This document shows positions 43,341 through 55,300 of a stretch of 64,000 nt of DNA, piece after piece. A program made the position numbers and the translations under genes. Positions within the stretch are counted from its first letter, which is position 1, and every line of letters starts with the position of its first letter. The stretch is from assembly GCF_047237965.1 (NCBI RefSeq), contig NZ_JBDFLX010000001.1, positions 3,720,001-3,784,000 on the forward strand. Direction: 5' to 3'. The notes below the pieces were generated by a model. It had not been told where the DNA came from. It ran no database searches and was given only the letters and a program-made list of their open reading frames with translations. Origin of the DNA: Noviherbaspirillum_A sp047237965 (lineage in GTDB: Bacteria > Pseudomonadota > Gammaproteobacteria > Burkholderiales > Burkholderiaceae_D).

Positions 43341-46300
43341 TTACTTTGGCGAATAAATTACTTTTGAATGACTGATCGGAACGACGCCAGCCGATAAATT
43401 TCCCGGTGAGGCAACGCCCAATTCAAGCGCATATCCACCACCATATGCGTGCGTTACAGCGACGAAGCCATTTACTTTCCAAGGAGTTGGAACGGAAATG
43501 TATGCTTGATTTCCATTCCCGTTTAAAAAGTTGTTAGTTCCTTCTGCACTATTTGAGCCAAAGATCCATCCAGCTGTAGCAACGAGACCTGGTTTCCATC
43601 CTATGGAACGAGGATCGCTCTGCGTCACTCCGCCTGCCAAATAAGTTGTACCATCCCGCACATTTAATGCGATTGAACCGCTACCAGACAACGATGTTCC
43701 ACCCAATACAACGAAGTCAGGCTGAGCAGTCCCTCCCGCAGGCAGCCCAGCGGAATTTTGTCCCATATAACTCCATCCCGGCGCTGGGTCAAAGTTAGGC
43801 GTTGGTATCGAAAGTGCCCTTTGCGAAACCGCGTTCATGTTTAATGCCGTGATCGATGCTCGCTGCCCAGCATAGTAGGCATTGTTCGCCAACTGCTGGT
43901 AAGTGTCTCCCGCCTGCCGATTGCCTTGGCCGTATGCCCATTGCGCCGCATTGGCGAAGATATGCGCATTGCGGCCGAGCTGATTACCTTGTGCCTCATA
44001 GTCGCTTGCCAGCATAGGACCTGGCATTGTCATTGGCCCTTGCGACGATGCAGCTCTCGCTTGCGCTGCCAGCCTTGCCTGCGCATAGCTCGCATCGTCG
44101 GCCGCGAAGGTTTGCAGTTGAGCTTCCGTGATCGGCGTATTGCGCAACTGCTCCAGGCTCGGGCTTACGATCTCCCGATTTATCGAGACATCATTCACAT
44201 TGCTCAGGTTGTTGTAGTTGCCGTACTGGATCAGCTCGGCCGGCATGGGCGCATACCCATAATTCTTCAGGAAGAGCGCACCCATCGTGTCCCTCTTTCC
44301 GGTGATGTCTAGCTTGTTGAAATCGCCCTGCTGATAGCTGGCCTTCTCGAATCGCATGAGGTCGCTCGGCGTAACGTCTGCGCCGTTACCTGTTACCGGC
44401 ATCGATTCGGGCAGCCACACATTGATGCCCTCGTTGGATGCCATCGGGTACATCGACAGATAGCGCTGCGCGGCAGCCAGGTTAGTCGGGTCGCTGGCGC
44501 GATTAGTCAACGCAGAACTGAAGCGGTTGTTTTCCAGCGTATAGTCCTGCACCTGCTCTTCCGGTGTGTACGACACCGCTTGTCTTCTCATCCCACCCCA
44601 ATCCGTCTGAGCAACCGACTCACCCAGCGCCTGCCCAAACGCATCCACCGCCACCTGCTGCACCGTCACCCGCCCGCCGCGCGCAATCGCGGCCGCAGCC
44701 CCTGCCGCCAGGCCGCTCAGCGTGGACTTTGCCAGCCGCTCGCCGAAGCCGGCCGTGGCGAAGTCCTGCGTGCGCATGCCTAGGGCATCGCCGGCCAGAT
44801 AGCCCACCGCCGAGCCGACGCCGGCCGCCGCCACGTTGGTCCAGCTGAACTTGTCCTGCAGACCGGTTGCCACTGCCACGCCCTGGGTGATGGCATTGCC
44901 CAGCATGCTGCGCGCCACCGTCGGCGCCAGCGTCGGTCCGCCCAGCCAGGTGGCGCTGGCGCCTTGCGCGCCCACGCCGGCTGCCGCGCCGATCTCGGAG
45001 GCCACGCCGCCGCTGAGCGCACCCAGTGCCACGGCATTCCAGTTGAAGTCCTTCTGGATGCCTGTGGCCACCGCCACTATCTGGCCCACGGCCGAGCCCA
45101 CGGCGCCGGCGATGAAGCCGACCGCGAAGCCGCCCGAGGCCAGCGCCGATGCGCCGGCCGAGAAGATGCCGGTTAGGCCCGCGCCAGCCGCAGGGGCCAT
45201 CAGGCCGGCGGTGAAGATCGTGGCCACTACCACGATCACAATGATCAGGATTGCGCCCAGTATCCCGCAGCCATCGTCCGGAGGCGGCAGGGTCGGCGTA
45301 GTGTCGCCGATCACGATGCTGGCGTCGTAGGGACGGAAGCTATCGGCGCGATTGAAGGTGGTGCCGGTGATGGAAGGGATATCGAGCTTGCGGCCCACCA
45401 CCAGCGCGCTGTCGCCATCAAGGCCGTTGGCCAGGGCGATCTGGTACCAGTAGCCGGCGTCTCCATACTGGCGGCGAGCAATCGACTGCAGGGTGTCGCC
45501 GGCGGCGACGAGGTAGCTGCCGGGGGCGCTGCCGGGGTGCGTGGCGTTGACGATCTGGTAGCTGAAGTTCAGGTCCTTGATCGTGGCGAACTGAGGATGA
45601 TTGTCGTCATCCTTGGCGTCGTAGGGGTTGACGCCGTTGCCGTAGCGGCCCAGGACTTCGCCGTTGACGATCAGCTGGCGCAGGGTGCGGCCGTTCTGGT
45701 GGATCGCCAGGGCGCGGCCGAAGGCGTCGTTGCGGTAGCTACGGTTGTTGGCGCCCTCGGCATCGTCGGTGATGGTGATCAGGTCGCCGTTGACGTCGTA
45801 GCGGCGGTGGCTGGCGCCGTCGTCGTTGACGGTGCTGCTACCGCGGGTGTCGGTGATGACGTCGCCTTCGTACTGGGCATAGGTATGGACGAAGGTGTTG
45901 GTATAGCCGTCGTCACTGTAGCCATGGACCTGGTAGCTCAGCACATTGCCGACGGCGTCGTAGGCATTGCGGTAGTCCATGTCGTAGTCGCGCCCGCCGT
46001 CGAGGTGCAGCACCTGCAGGTAGGTCATGCGGCCGTTGGCGTCGTAGCTGTAGATGCTGCGGCGCTCGGGCAGGCGGTCGGTTTCGGGCAGGGCGCTGTT
46101 GAGTTGCTTGACGGTGTCTTCATCGACCGTGCCGCCGGTCTCGATGGCCAGGCGGCCGGCGGCGTCGTATTGGCGCTGCTGTACCAGCTGGCCGTCGCGC
46201 CAGCTGGCGATCAGGCGGTTCTGGGCATCGTAGGCATAGGTGGCGGTGGTGTCGCCGTTGCCAGTGGTGCCCGCTTGGCCGATCAGTCCGAGGGCAAGTG

Positions 46301-49300
46301 CCGACAGTTCTGTATCCCCACCGGCGGCAGCGGCGCCGCCCAGTGACGCCCCATGCCAGGTGTCGCTGATGCGGTTGCCGTTGAAGTCGTAGGCGATGCG
46401 GCGGCCCTGGGTGCCCAGCGTGCCTTGGGCGTCGAGCGCATTGACCACGGTCTGGCGGTGCATCGCGTCATAGACATACCAGCCATCGACATGCTGGCTG
46501 GCGCCATCGACGGCGATGTCGGTGACGATGTGCCGGCGGTTGCCGGCGGCATCATAGCCAATGGCGATGCTGATGCGGCCGGCGGCGCTGTCGGTGACGC
46601 GCACCAGGCGGCCGGCGCTATCGTAGGCGAGGCGGTTGTCCTGCAGCAGCTCGCCACCCTGCAGCGTGCGTTCGGCGAGATGGTTGCCGAGGGCGTCGAG
46701 CCGGTAGGTGGTGAGCTTGCCGGTGGCGCGGTCGTCGATGCGGATCTGGCGGCCGGCAGCGTCGTAGCCGTAGAGGATGTGCTGGCCGCGGCTGTTGCTT
46801 TGCTCGACGAGCTGCCTGGCGGCGTCGTAGTGGTAGGTGTAGACGGCGCCGCCGATGTCGGTGTGGGCCAGCAGCAGGCCGAAGTCGTCGTAGGTCCAGG
46901 TCGCGGTGCGGCCGTTGGCGTCGGTCATGGCGACCTGGCGGTTGTGGGTGTCGTAGGCGTATGCGGTGGCCTGGCCCATGGGCTGGATCACGGCCACCAC
47001 GTTGCCATGCAGGTCGTAGCGGTAGCGCAGCATCTCGCCCGCACCGTTGCCGCTGGCGCTCATGCGGCCGGCGTCGTCGTAGCTGACGCTGGTCACCAGC
47101 GCGCCATCGATGCGGGTGTCGATACGGCGGTCAAGCGCGTCGTAGCGCATGTCCTGGCGATGGCCGCGGGCGTCGATGGTGGCAACCTTGTTGCCGAAGG
47201 CGTCGTACTGGTGGGTGACGATGCCGCCGTCGGCTTGCAGCTCGGCTTGCAGCTGGCCGGCGTTGTCGAAGCGCCAGCGGGTGAGGTTGCCGTCGGCGTC
47301 GCGCATGCCGATCTGGCGGCCCAGGGCGTCGTACAGGAAGCGGGTCACGGGGCGCACGGTCTCGCCGGTGGCCAGCTGCATGGCCGGTGCGGCCTGTTCG
47401 GTGACGTGGTTGTCGGCGTTGTAGCGGGTGCTGGTGACCCAGGCCAGCGAGCGGGCATCGTTGACGGTGAGCACATTGCCCCAGCGGTCCAGGGTCTGGC
47501 GGATCTCGGGGCGCAGCAGCTGGTCGGTGGTGAATGTGATGCGCGGCGCGGTGGCGGCGACGGTGTAGGCGGGCAGGTAGTCGGGGGTGTGGTCGGTGTA
47601 GCTTGTGGCGTCGGTGTCGCGGGCGTCGAGCTGGCCCAGGCTCTGGGCGATCGGCTGGCCGTTTTGCAGCCAGGTCAGCTCGACCTCGTACTGGGCCGGC
47701 GGCAGCGAAGCCAGGTCGAGCTTCTGGTAGCCGAGCAGTTGGTCCTGGGTGTCGACGCCAAGCACGTCGGTCTGCACGGCGGGACTCTGCCAGTCGCCTA
47801 TCGGGTTGGCGTCGGCATCGATCACGCGCAGGCGCAGCCGGGCGTCGACGCCGGCCGGCGGCAAGGGCAGGCGCAGCACCCGGGCCGGTAGCGCGCCGAG
47901 GATCCGGCCGTCGATGCCAACTGCCATTACCTTCTGCCCGATCGGCGCATAGGCCGGCAGGTCGACCTTGCCGGCGATGGTGCGGGACGGGCTGGATGCG
48001 CCGGGGCGGGTCAGCAGCAGCTGGTAGTCGTAGGCGCCGGCGGGGATGGCGGCACGGTTGACGCCGACCAGGCCATTGCCCCGTGGCGTCAGCGGCAGCG
48101 CGAGCCAGGCGCTACTGCCTGTGGCGCGGTACTGGAACTGCGCGACATAGTCGGCGCCGGGGTCGGCGAAGACCAGCCAGGCGGCGGCATCGTCCAGGCT
48201 GGCGATGCCGCCTATGGTGGACTGTTGCGCCGATACGCCGCCGATGCGCGGCAGGTTCTGCGCATCGACGGTGCGCGCGGTCTGGCCGGCTTCGACATGC
48301 AGCATGCCGCTTACCACCTGCAGAGCGCCGCCGGCGTCGTAACGGCTGAGGCGATAGCCATAGTCGCCGGGCGGCAGTGCGCGCAGGCTGACGGTGGACA
48401 TGCCGTCGCGCCGGGTGATGGCGAGATCCATCCAGTCCAGGCCGGCGGCCTGCCACGCGAAACGCTCGGCGCCGTCGGCGCTGGTCCAGGACAGGCCGCC
48501 GTCGCCATCGTCCTGCAGCGGGCTGTCGTCGCGGGCGGCGTCGAGCATGCCGACCAGGCGGCCGAGCGCGTCGTAGCGGTTGTCGACGCGGCGAGCATGG
48601 CTGGCCACGAGCGCGTCGAGCGGCTGCGTCACGGCCAGCGGCGCGGCGCCGTCGCTGCGGACTTCCACTGTCGCATTGCCCTGCAGGTCGTACAGCGCAA
48701 TGCGCTCGATGCCATCCTTGTCATTGGTGCGCCAGACGCGGCCGGCGGCGTCGCGGTCGTAGTAGGTTTCCCAGCGCTCATCGGTGCCCTGGCGCACGAT
48801 TTCACCGAAGGCGTTGTAGCGGGTGCCGGCGATGATGGCGCCGCCATCGTCGCGCGCGCTCAGCATCGCGCTCTGGCGGCCCAGCGCGTCGTAGCGCCAG
48901 GCTTGCCAGAGGGTGCGCTGGCTGATGCCGTCGGCGGCGGTGACGCGCTGCCAGGACTTGGCCAGGTTGCCGCGCGCATCAAAGGATTGATGATGGACGA
49001 CGCCAGCGGCATCCTGGCTTTGCACCAGATGGCCGTGGCTATCGTAGCGGCTTAGCGTGACGCGGTCGCTGGCGGAGGCGGCGGCACGGGTGTAGCCGCG
49101 CTCGTCGGCTGCTGCGGCGCCGTTGGCATAGGCGGTCTGCAGCAGCACATTGCCGTGGGCGTCGCGCCGGAACTCGGTCAGCGGGATCAGCATGGCGCCG
49201 CTGGCGGTGCTGTCATGGCCTGGCGCGGCAACGGCGCGGATGTGGCCCAGCGCGTCATACCAGGTGAAAGTGGTGGCGCCCAGGCCGTCGGTGACGCGGG

Positions 49301-52300
49301 TCTGGTTGCCCAGCGCATCATAGCCGTAGGTGGCGCTGACATCGCGCCGTTGCGTCACGCCCGTGTCGGCATCGGCGACCTCGATGCGCAGCCGGGTTTC
49401 GGCGATCTTGCGGTTGGCCTGGTCGTAGGCATAGACGGTGCTGCGGTCGTCGTCGCTGGCAACGATTGCTGCTGGCAAGGCGGCGCCGGGATCGGCCTGC
49501 GGCTGGGCGAACTCGGTGCGCGACAGCAGGTTGCCCCGGGCGTCCCAGGTCTGGGTGCTGAGATAGCCGGCGGCATCCATGCTGGCGATTTCCCGGCCGG
49601 CGCGGTCGTACCAGGCGGTGCTGGCGAGCCATGCATTGGTCAGCGGGTTCCTTAACTTCCGGGTCTGGATGCGTTCGCCGAAGGCGTTGTAGCGCTGGGT
49701 GGTGACGAGGCCGGCGTGAAAGGCCTGCTGGCCTTCGGGGGCGCTGCTGTCGTAGGCATCGACGGCGCTCTGCTCGGTGCGCAGCAGGCGGCCGGTGCGG
49801 TCGTAGGCTTGTTGCAGGCTGCGGTCGTTGTCGCTGGTTTGCAGCGCGGCGCGCAGGCCGCCGCTGTCGATGTCTGCTTGGGGCAGCGCTACGGCGAATT
49901 GGTAGCGGGTCAGACGGGTAATGTCGCCGAAGGCGTTGTATTCACGACCAGTGACCTGGCCTAGCGCGTCGACCTCGTAGTCCAGCCGGCCCAGGCGGTC
50001 GTAGGTCTTACGGCTGATGGCGCCGGCAACATCGCGGCCGGAGATGGCATTGCCCAGCGCATCGTAGCGAGTTTCGGTGTACAGGGTCTCGATCCGCTCG
50101 GTGCGGGCTGCCAGGCCCGTGCTGCCGTTGCTGCCGGGGTCGTCGAGGTCGGCGGCGTAGACGCCGACCGGCGGGAAGGTGGTACGGATCTGGCGGCCCA
50201 GCGCGTCGTAGGCATAGCGGGTGGTGCGCTCCTCGGGGCGGCCTTGGGCTTCGGTGCGGGCGATCAGGTTGCCCAGGGCGTCGTAGGCCAGGGTACTAAC
50301 GATGGCGGCCGGGCCTGCATGGGTGATGCTGAGGGCGTCGGTGGCAAAGTTGGCAGTGGTGCTGACCAGATCGACCTCGGGCGTGGTCTCGCGGATCGTG
50401 CGGCCGGCGGCGTCATGGTCGTAGGTCCAGACCGCGCCCAGCGCATTGCGGTAGCTGAGCTGGTTGCCCAGCGCGTCGTGGGTCCAGGACTCGGTATGAC
50501 CCAGCGCATCGGTCTTGCTTACCAGGCGGCCGGCGGCGTCCCAGGTCTGATGTTCGACATGGTCGGCGGACGGGTCGCGGCGCAGCAAGGCTTGCAGGGC
50601 TTCCAGCGTGGCGGGCAGGTCGCTCGTGGCCAGGTCCAGCGGCCGGGCCAACTGCTCGCGCTGCAGCAGGCGGCCCAGCGCATCGTAACGGCTGGCGGTG
50701 ACGTTGCCCAGCGCGTCCACGGTGGCCGCGATGCGGCCGGCGGCATCGACGTACTGGCGGCTGCCGCGGTCCTGCGCGGCGTCGGGCGCGATGCGGCTGG
50801 CGATGGCGGCCAGGCGGGCCGCGATGGCTATCGTGCCGCTGGCTTGCGGGCTGCCGCCGGGCGATGTGCCGCCTTGCGCATCGATGGCCGTAAGCGCTTG
50901 CGTATCCAGCGTGTTCGCATGGGCGGTGCTGGCGATGCGCTGTCCCAGGCCGTCGTAGCGGTAGGCGGTGACGGCGCCTTCGGCATCGATGGCAAACAGC
51001 AGGCGGTTGGCTGCGTCGTACGCCTGGCGGCTGATGCGGTCGGCCGTGGCATCGGGCTGCACGGCCTGGCGCAGCGCGTCGGCCGACCGGGGCGGCATCG
51101 CGGCCGCGGGCGGCGCGACTGGCCGGGCATGGCGCGCAATGCGCAGCACATTGCCGTTGGCGTCGCGCTGCCAGGCAGTGACGCCGCCCAGCGCGTCGAC
51201 TTCCCACAGCAGCTGGTTGGCGGCGTCGTAGGCGCGGTCGGTGAGGCGGTCGGCGGCGCTGGCGGCAACGGTGGCCGGGTCCTGGCCGGCTGCGAGGGCA
51301 GTGGCGTGGGCGATGCTGCGCAGCAGGTTGCCGTTGGCGTCGTAGGCATAGCAGGTCACCGCGCCGACGCCGTCGACATGCAGGGTGACGCGGTTGGCGG
51401 CGTCGTAGCGGTACTGGTCGGCGCGGTCGGCGCTGCTGGCGATGCGCTCGGCAATGCTGGCGAGGTGGTCAGTGTTACTGGCAATGTCATTGCTCGCGCC
51501 CATAATGCGGCTGGCATCGGTGGCTAGGAAGGTCAGCGCCAAATTAGGATCGACCGGCGTGGCATAGGCGGTGCGCGACAGCAGGTTGCCGTTGGCGTCG
51601 TAGCGCTGCAGCGTCAGCGCGCCGACGCCGTCGATGCTGGCGATGGCCCGGTTGGCCGCGTCGTACAGCGTGCGCAGGCGCTGGTCGTGCGCGTCGTCGG
51701 GCTGCACGGCGGGCATCGTGCCGGGACGCCAACTGGCCAGGGCGACCGGTCCGGCATAGGCACGGCGCTCGACGACGTTGCCGTTGCCGTCGTAGCGATA
51801 AGCCACTACCGCGCCGGCGCCATCGACGGTGGCGGCCAGGCGGCCGTCGCGGTCGTGGATGCGGTGGCTGGCCTGGTCGCTGGGATCGGCATGGAGGCGT
51901 GCTGCGATGTCGGCAAGGCTCGCGGCCAGCGGCAGGCCGTCGAGCACGATGGCCTGCGCATAAGCCACCGTGGCGGCGATGCGGCCGTTCGGGTCGTAGC
52001 GGGTAATGAGCACGCCGCCTTCGGCATCGACGCTGGCCACCAGCCGGTTTTCGCCGTCGTAGGCATAGCGGCTGACGCGGCCGTTGGCATCGGTCTTCGT
52101 GACCATATTGCCGTTGGCGTCATAGGCATAACGGGTGGTCAGGGCGAGGCCGTCCGGGTCGACCGTTTCGCTAATGCGCCGGCCCAGGTTGTCGTAGGCA
52201 TAGCGGGTGGTGGCGCCGTTCGGGTCGGTCACGCCGAGTTCCTGGCCACGGCTGTTCCAGTTGAACCGGGTGTTCAGCGCCAGGCCATCGGGGTCGCGTA

Positions 52301-55300
52301 CCTGTTCACGCAACTGGCCAAGCGCGTCGTAGTGGTAGGTGGTGGCGATGCCATTGGCATCGGTGCTGCGCACCATGCGGCCCAGCGCGTCATGGACATA
52401 GGTTGTGGCCAGCGCCAGGCCGCCCGGATCGACGATGCGCGACAGCATGCGGTTGGCGGCGTCATACGCCAGCACGGTGCGGGTGCCATTGCCATCGACG
52501 GTTTCGATCAGGCGGTCGCCGGCGTCGAAGCGTTGCGTGGTGACTGCCAGTGCTGTGGCAGTTGAGACCAGGTTGCCATTGCGGTCGTAGGTAGAGGTGG
52601 TGACATTGCCGTTGCCGTCCACCACGCGCTGTGTCTGACCATGGCGGTTCATCACCGTTGTGACGGTGATGCCTTCAGGCGTGGTCACTGTGCTGGAACG
52701 GGCGGCATGGTCGTAGGCGATGCGGGTGGTGTTGCCCAGCGCATCGGTGCGGCTGATGGTGCGCGAGAAGGCGTCGTAGCCGGTGGCGAACACGGCGCTG
52801 GTGGCATCCACCGTTTGCACCATGCGGCCGAGACGGTCGTAGCGCTGCTCGCGCAGGTTGCCGTTGGCATCGGTGCGGCGAATGGCGCGGCCGAAGGCGT
52901 CGTACTCGGTGCGCGTGGCAGCGCGCAGGCCAGTGGCGTCGCGCAGGGTGGAGGTCAGCAGGCCGCGACGGTCGTAGCGGCTTTGCTCGACGATGTCGCC
53001 GTTCTCGGTGCCGATGGTGGTCTTGCCGATCAGCTGGCCAAAGGTGCTGTAGCGGCTGGCGATGCGCTGGCCCAGGGCATTGGTGATCTCCAGCAGGCGG
53101 CCGGCGCGGTCGTAGCGGTAGATGGTGTTGCTGTCGGCGCCGGGCGTGGCCAGGGATGCCATCATCGTTGGGATGCCGGTGTTGCGCGGCGCATCGAGCA
53201 GGCCGCCCTGCAGGCTGGCAAGCTGCGTACTGGTAAGTCGTGTTGCATAACGGGTCAGCATCAGTTCGCGGCCGAGGGCGTCGTACTGGTGGGCCTGCAC
53301 CTCGCCTGCGGCATTGACGGCGTAGCGCAGCTGGCCGTCGGCATCGTAATAGAACACGTCGCGGTTGCCGTTGGCATCGGTGCGGGTCAGCAGGCGGCCG
53401 GCGGCGTCGTATTGATAGCGCACGGCATGCTGCTGCCAGATCGCCTCGGTCTGTTCCGGGCTCGGGTTGGCCAGTGTCGCCAGCGCGGCATTGCCTTCGC
53501 CGGAGAGTTCGGCCAGCAGCCGGCCCTGCAGGTCGTAGCGGCGGGTCTGCACCCGCGCTTCGTCGCTGCCGGCGGCCAGCGTGGTCTGTACCAGGCGGCC
53601 CATGCTGTCGTACTGGTAGCGGGTGACGGTGCCGCTGTAGTCAGTGCTGGCGATGACGCGGTCGAGCAGGTCGTAACGCCAGGTCTGGATGCCATCGGCG
53701 CTGCCGGGTTCAGGACGCCAGCTTGCGGCGATGCCGCCGGCAACCAGCATGGCGCGCTGGGTATCCGTGAGCGCGCGGGCATGGCGAGTGCTGCCGGTGC
53801 GGTTGCCATTGCCGTCGTAGCGGTGGCTGGTGAGATAGCCTTCGCCATCGATCTCGGCGGTGAGCTGGCCGCGGGCGTCAAGGATGCGCTGGGTGAGGAT
53901 GTCGGCGGCGCTGGCGGCGGGGCGCAGCTGCGACAGGGTGCCGTTGGCGCGCAGTGCGGGATCGGTGGCGGTGGCGTAGCGGATCTGCGCGACCTGCTGG
54001 CCGGCGGCATCGTAGCGCCATTCCTGCAAATAGCCCTCGGCATCGAGCGTGGCGCGCAGCAGGCCATCGTTGTCATACAGCCGGCGGGTGACGCGGTCGT
54101 CGGTGGAGGCGGCGGGCAGCAGTTGCGCCAGCGTCGTTTGGGCGGTCAGGGTGGATACGTCGATTGCATTGGCATACGCAATGGTGCGGACCACGCGGCT
54201 GGCGCCGTCGTATTCGGTGCGGGTCAGCAGGCCTTCGGCGTCGATTTCGGCGGCCAGGCGGTTGGCGGCGTCGTAGAGGTGCCAGCTGCGGCTGTCGTCG
54301 GGATGCGCGGGCGGGCGCAGGCGGGCCAGCGCATCCGGCGGCAGCACGGCCTGCAAGTCGCCCGCTACCGCCGTGGCATGGCGGGTAGTCTGCAGCAGCT
54401 GGTTGTTATGGTCGTACACATATTCAATCAAACTGCGGTTGCCATCGATCTCCGCCACCAGCCGGCTAGCCTCGTCGTACAGCATCCAGCGTTCCACGCC
54501 GGTTGGGTCCGTGCTGTGGCGCAGGCGGCCGTCGGCATCGTAGTCGTAGGTGGTCACGGCTAGCGGCTGGCCGCTGACATCGGTTTGCATCAGGCTGGTC
54601 AGGCGGCCGGCGGCATCAAAGGCGCTGACGGTGGAGAGGCCATTGGCCGACCGCAGCGTGGTGCGGCGGCTGGCGTCGTCGTAGCCGGTGGCGGTGAAGT
54701 TGCCTTTGGCGTCCTGCATGGCCAGCAGGCGGTTCAGGCCATCGTAGGCATAGCTGGTGACGCCGCCGTTGGGCGAGACGGTCTGCAGCAGGCGGCCGAA
54801 GGCGTCGTAGACATACTGGGTGATGTCGGCGGCGGCGCCTGGCTTCCCATTGCCATTGCCGTTAGCGTTGCCAATGCCGTTGCCTACGGCGCCATCGATG
54901 GCGTTGCCCACCCCATTGCCCTTGCCATTCGCATTGCCATTGCCGGTGCCGTTGCCCACGCTGTTGCCATTGCCGGTGGTGCTGGCATACAGGTTGGGAT
55001 TGGCGCCGCCGGCGGTGGCCACGTTCAGGCTGCCATCGGCCGGCACCATCGGGTAGCGCAGCTGCTGCTGCAGCTGGCCCCGGAAGTCGTAGCGATAGTC
55101 GGTGCGCACCACCTGGCTGGAATCCTGCGCCGCGGCCCAGGCTGCCAGCATGGCTTCGGTCGGCGCCGCGCCCGTGTAGCCGCCGGCCGAGACCGGCGCG
55201 CCCAGGCCCAACGGCGTGGGCGGCAGGGCTTGCGGATAGGCGACCTGCCAGGCGCTGCTGTCGCGATAGGCCGCCGCATAACGCAGCGCGACGATGCGCT

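Noticed and set aside
46353..47891. 512-codon + strand frame inside the rhs gene (and 640- and 678-codon frames at 52.6-56.6 kb)
   Set aside because: They mirror the YD-repeat codons on the other strand, giving Val/Gly/Ala-rich repeats with no known fold.
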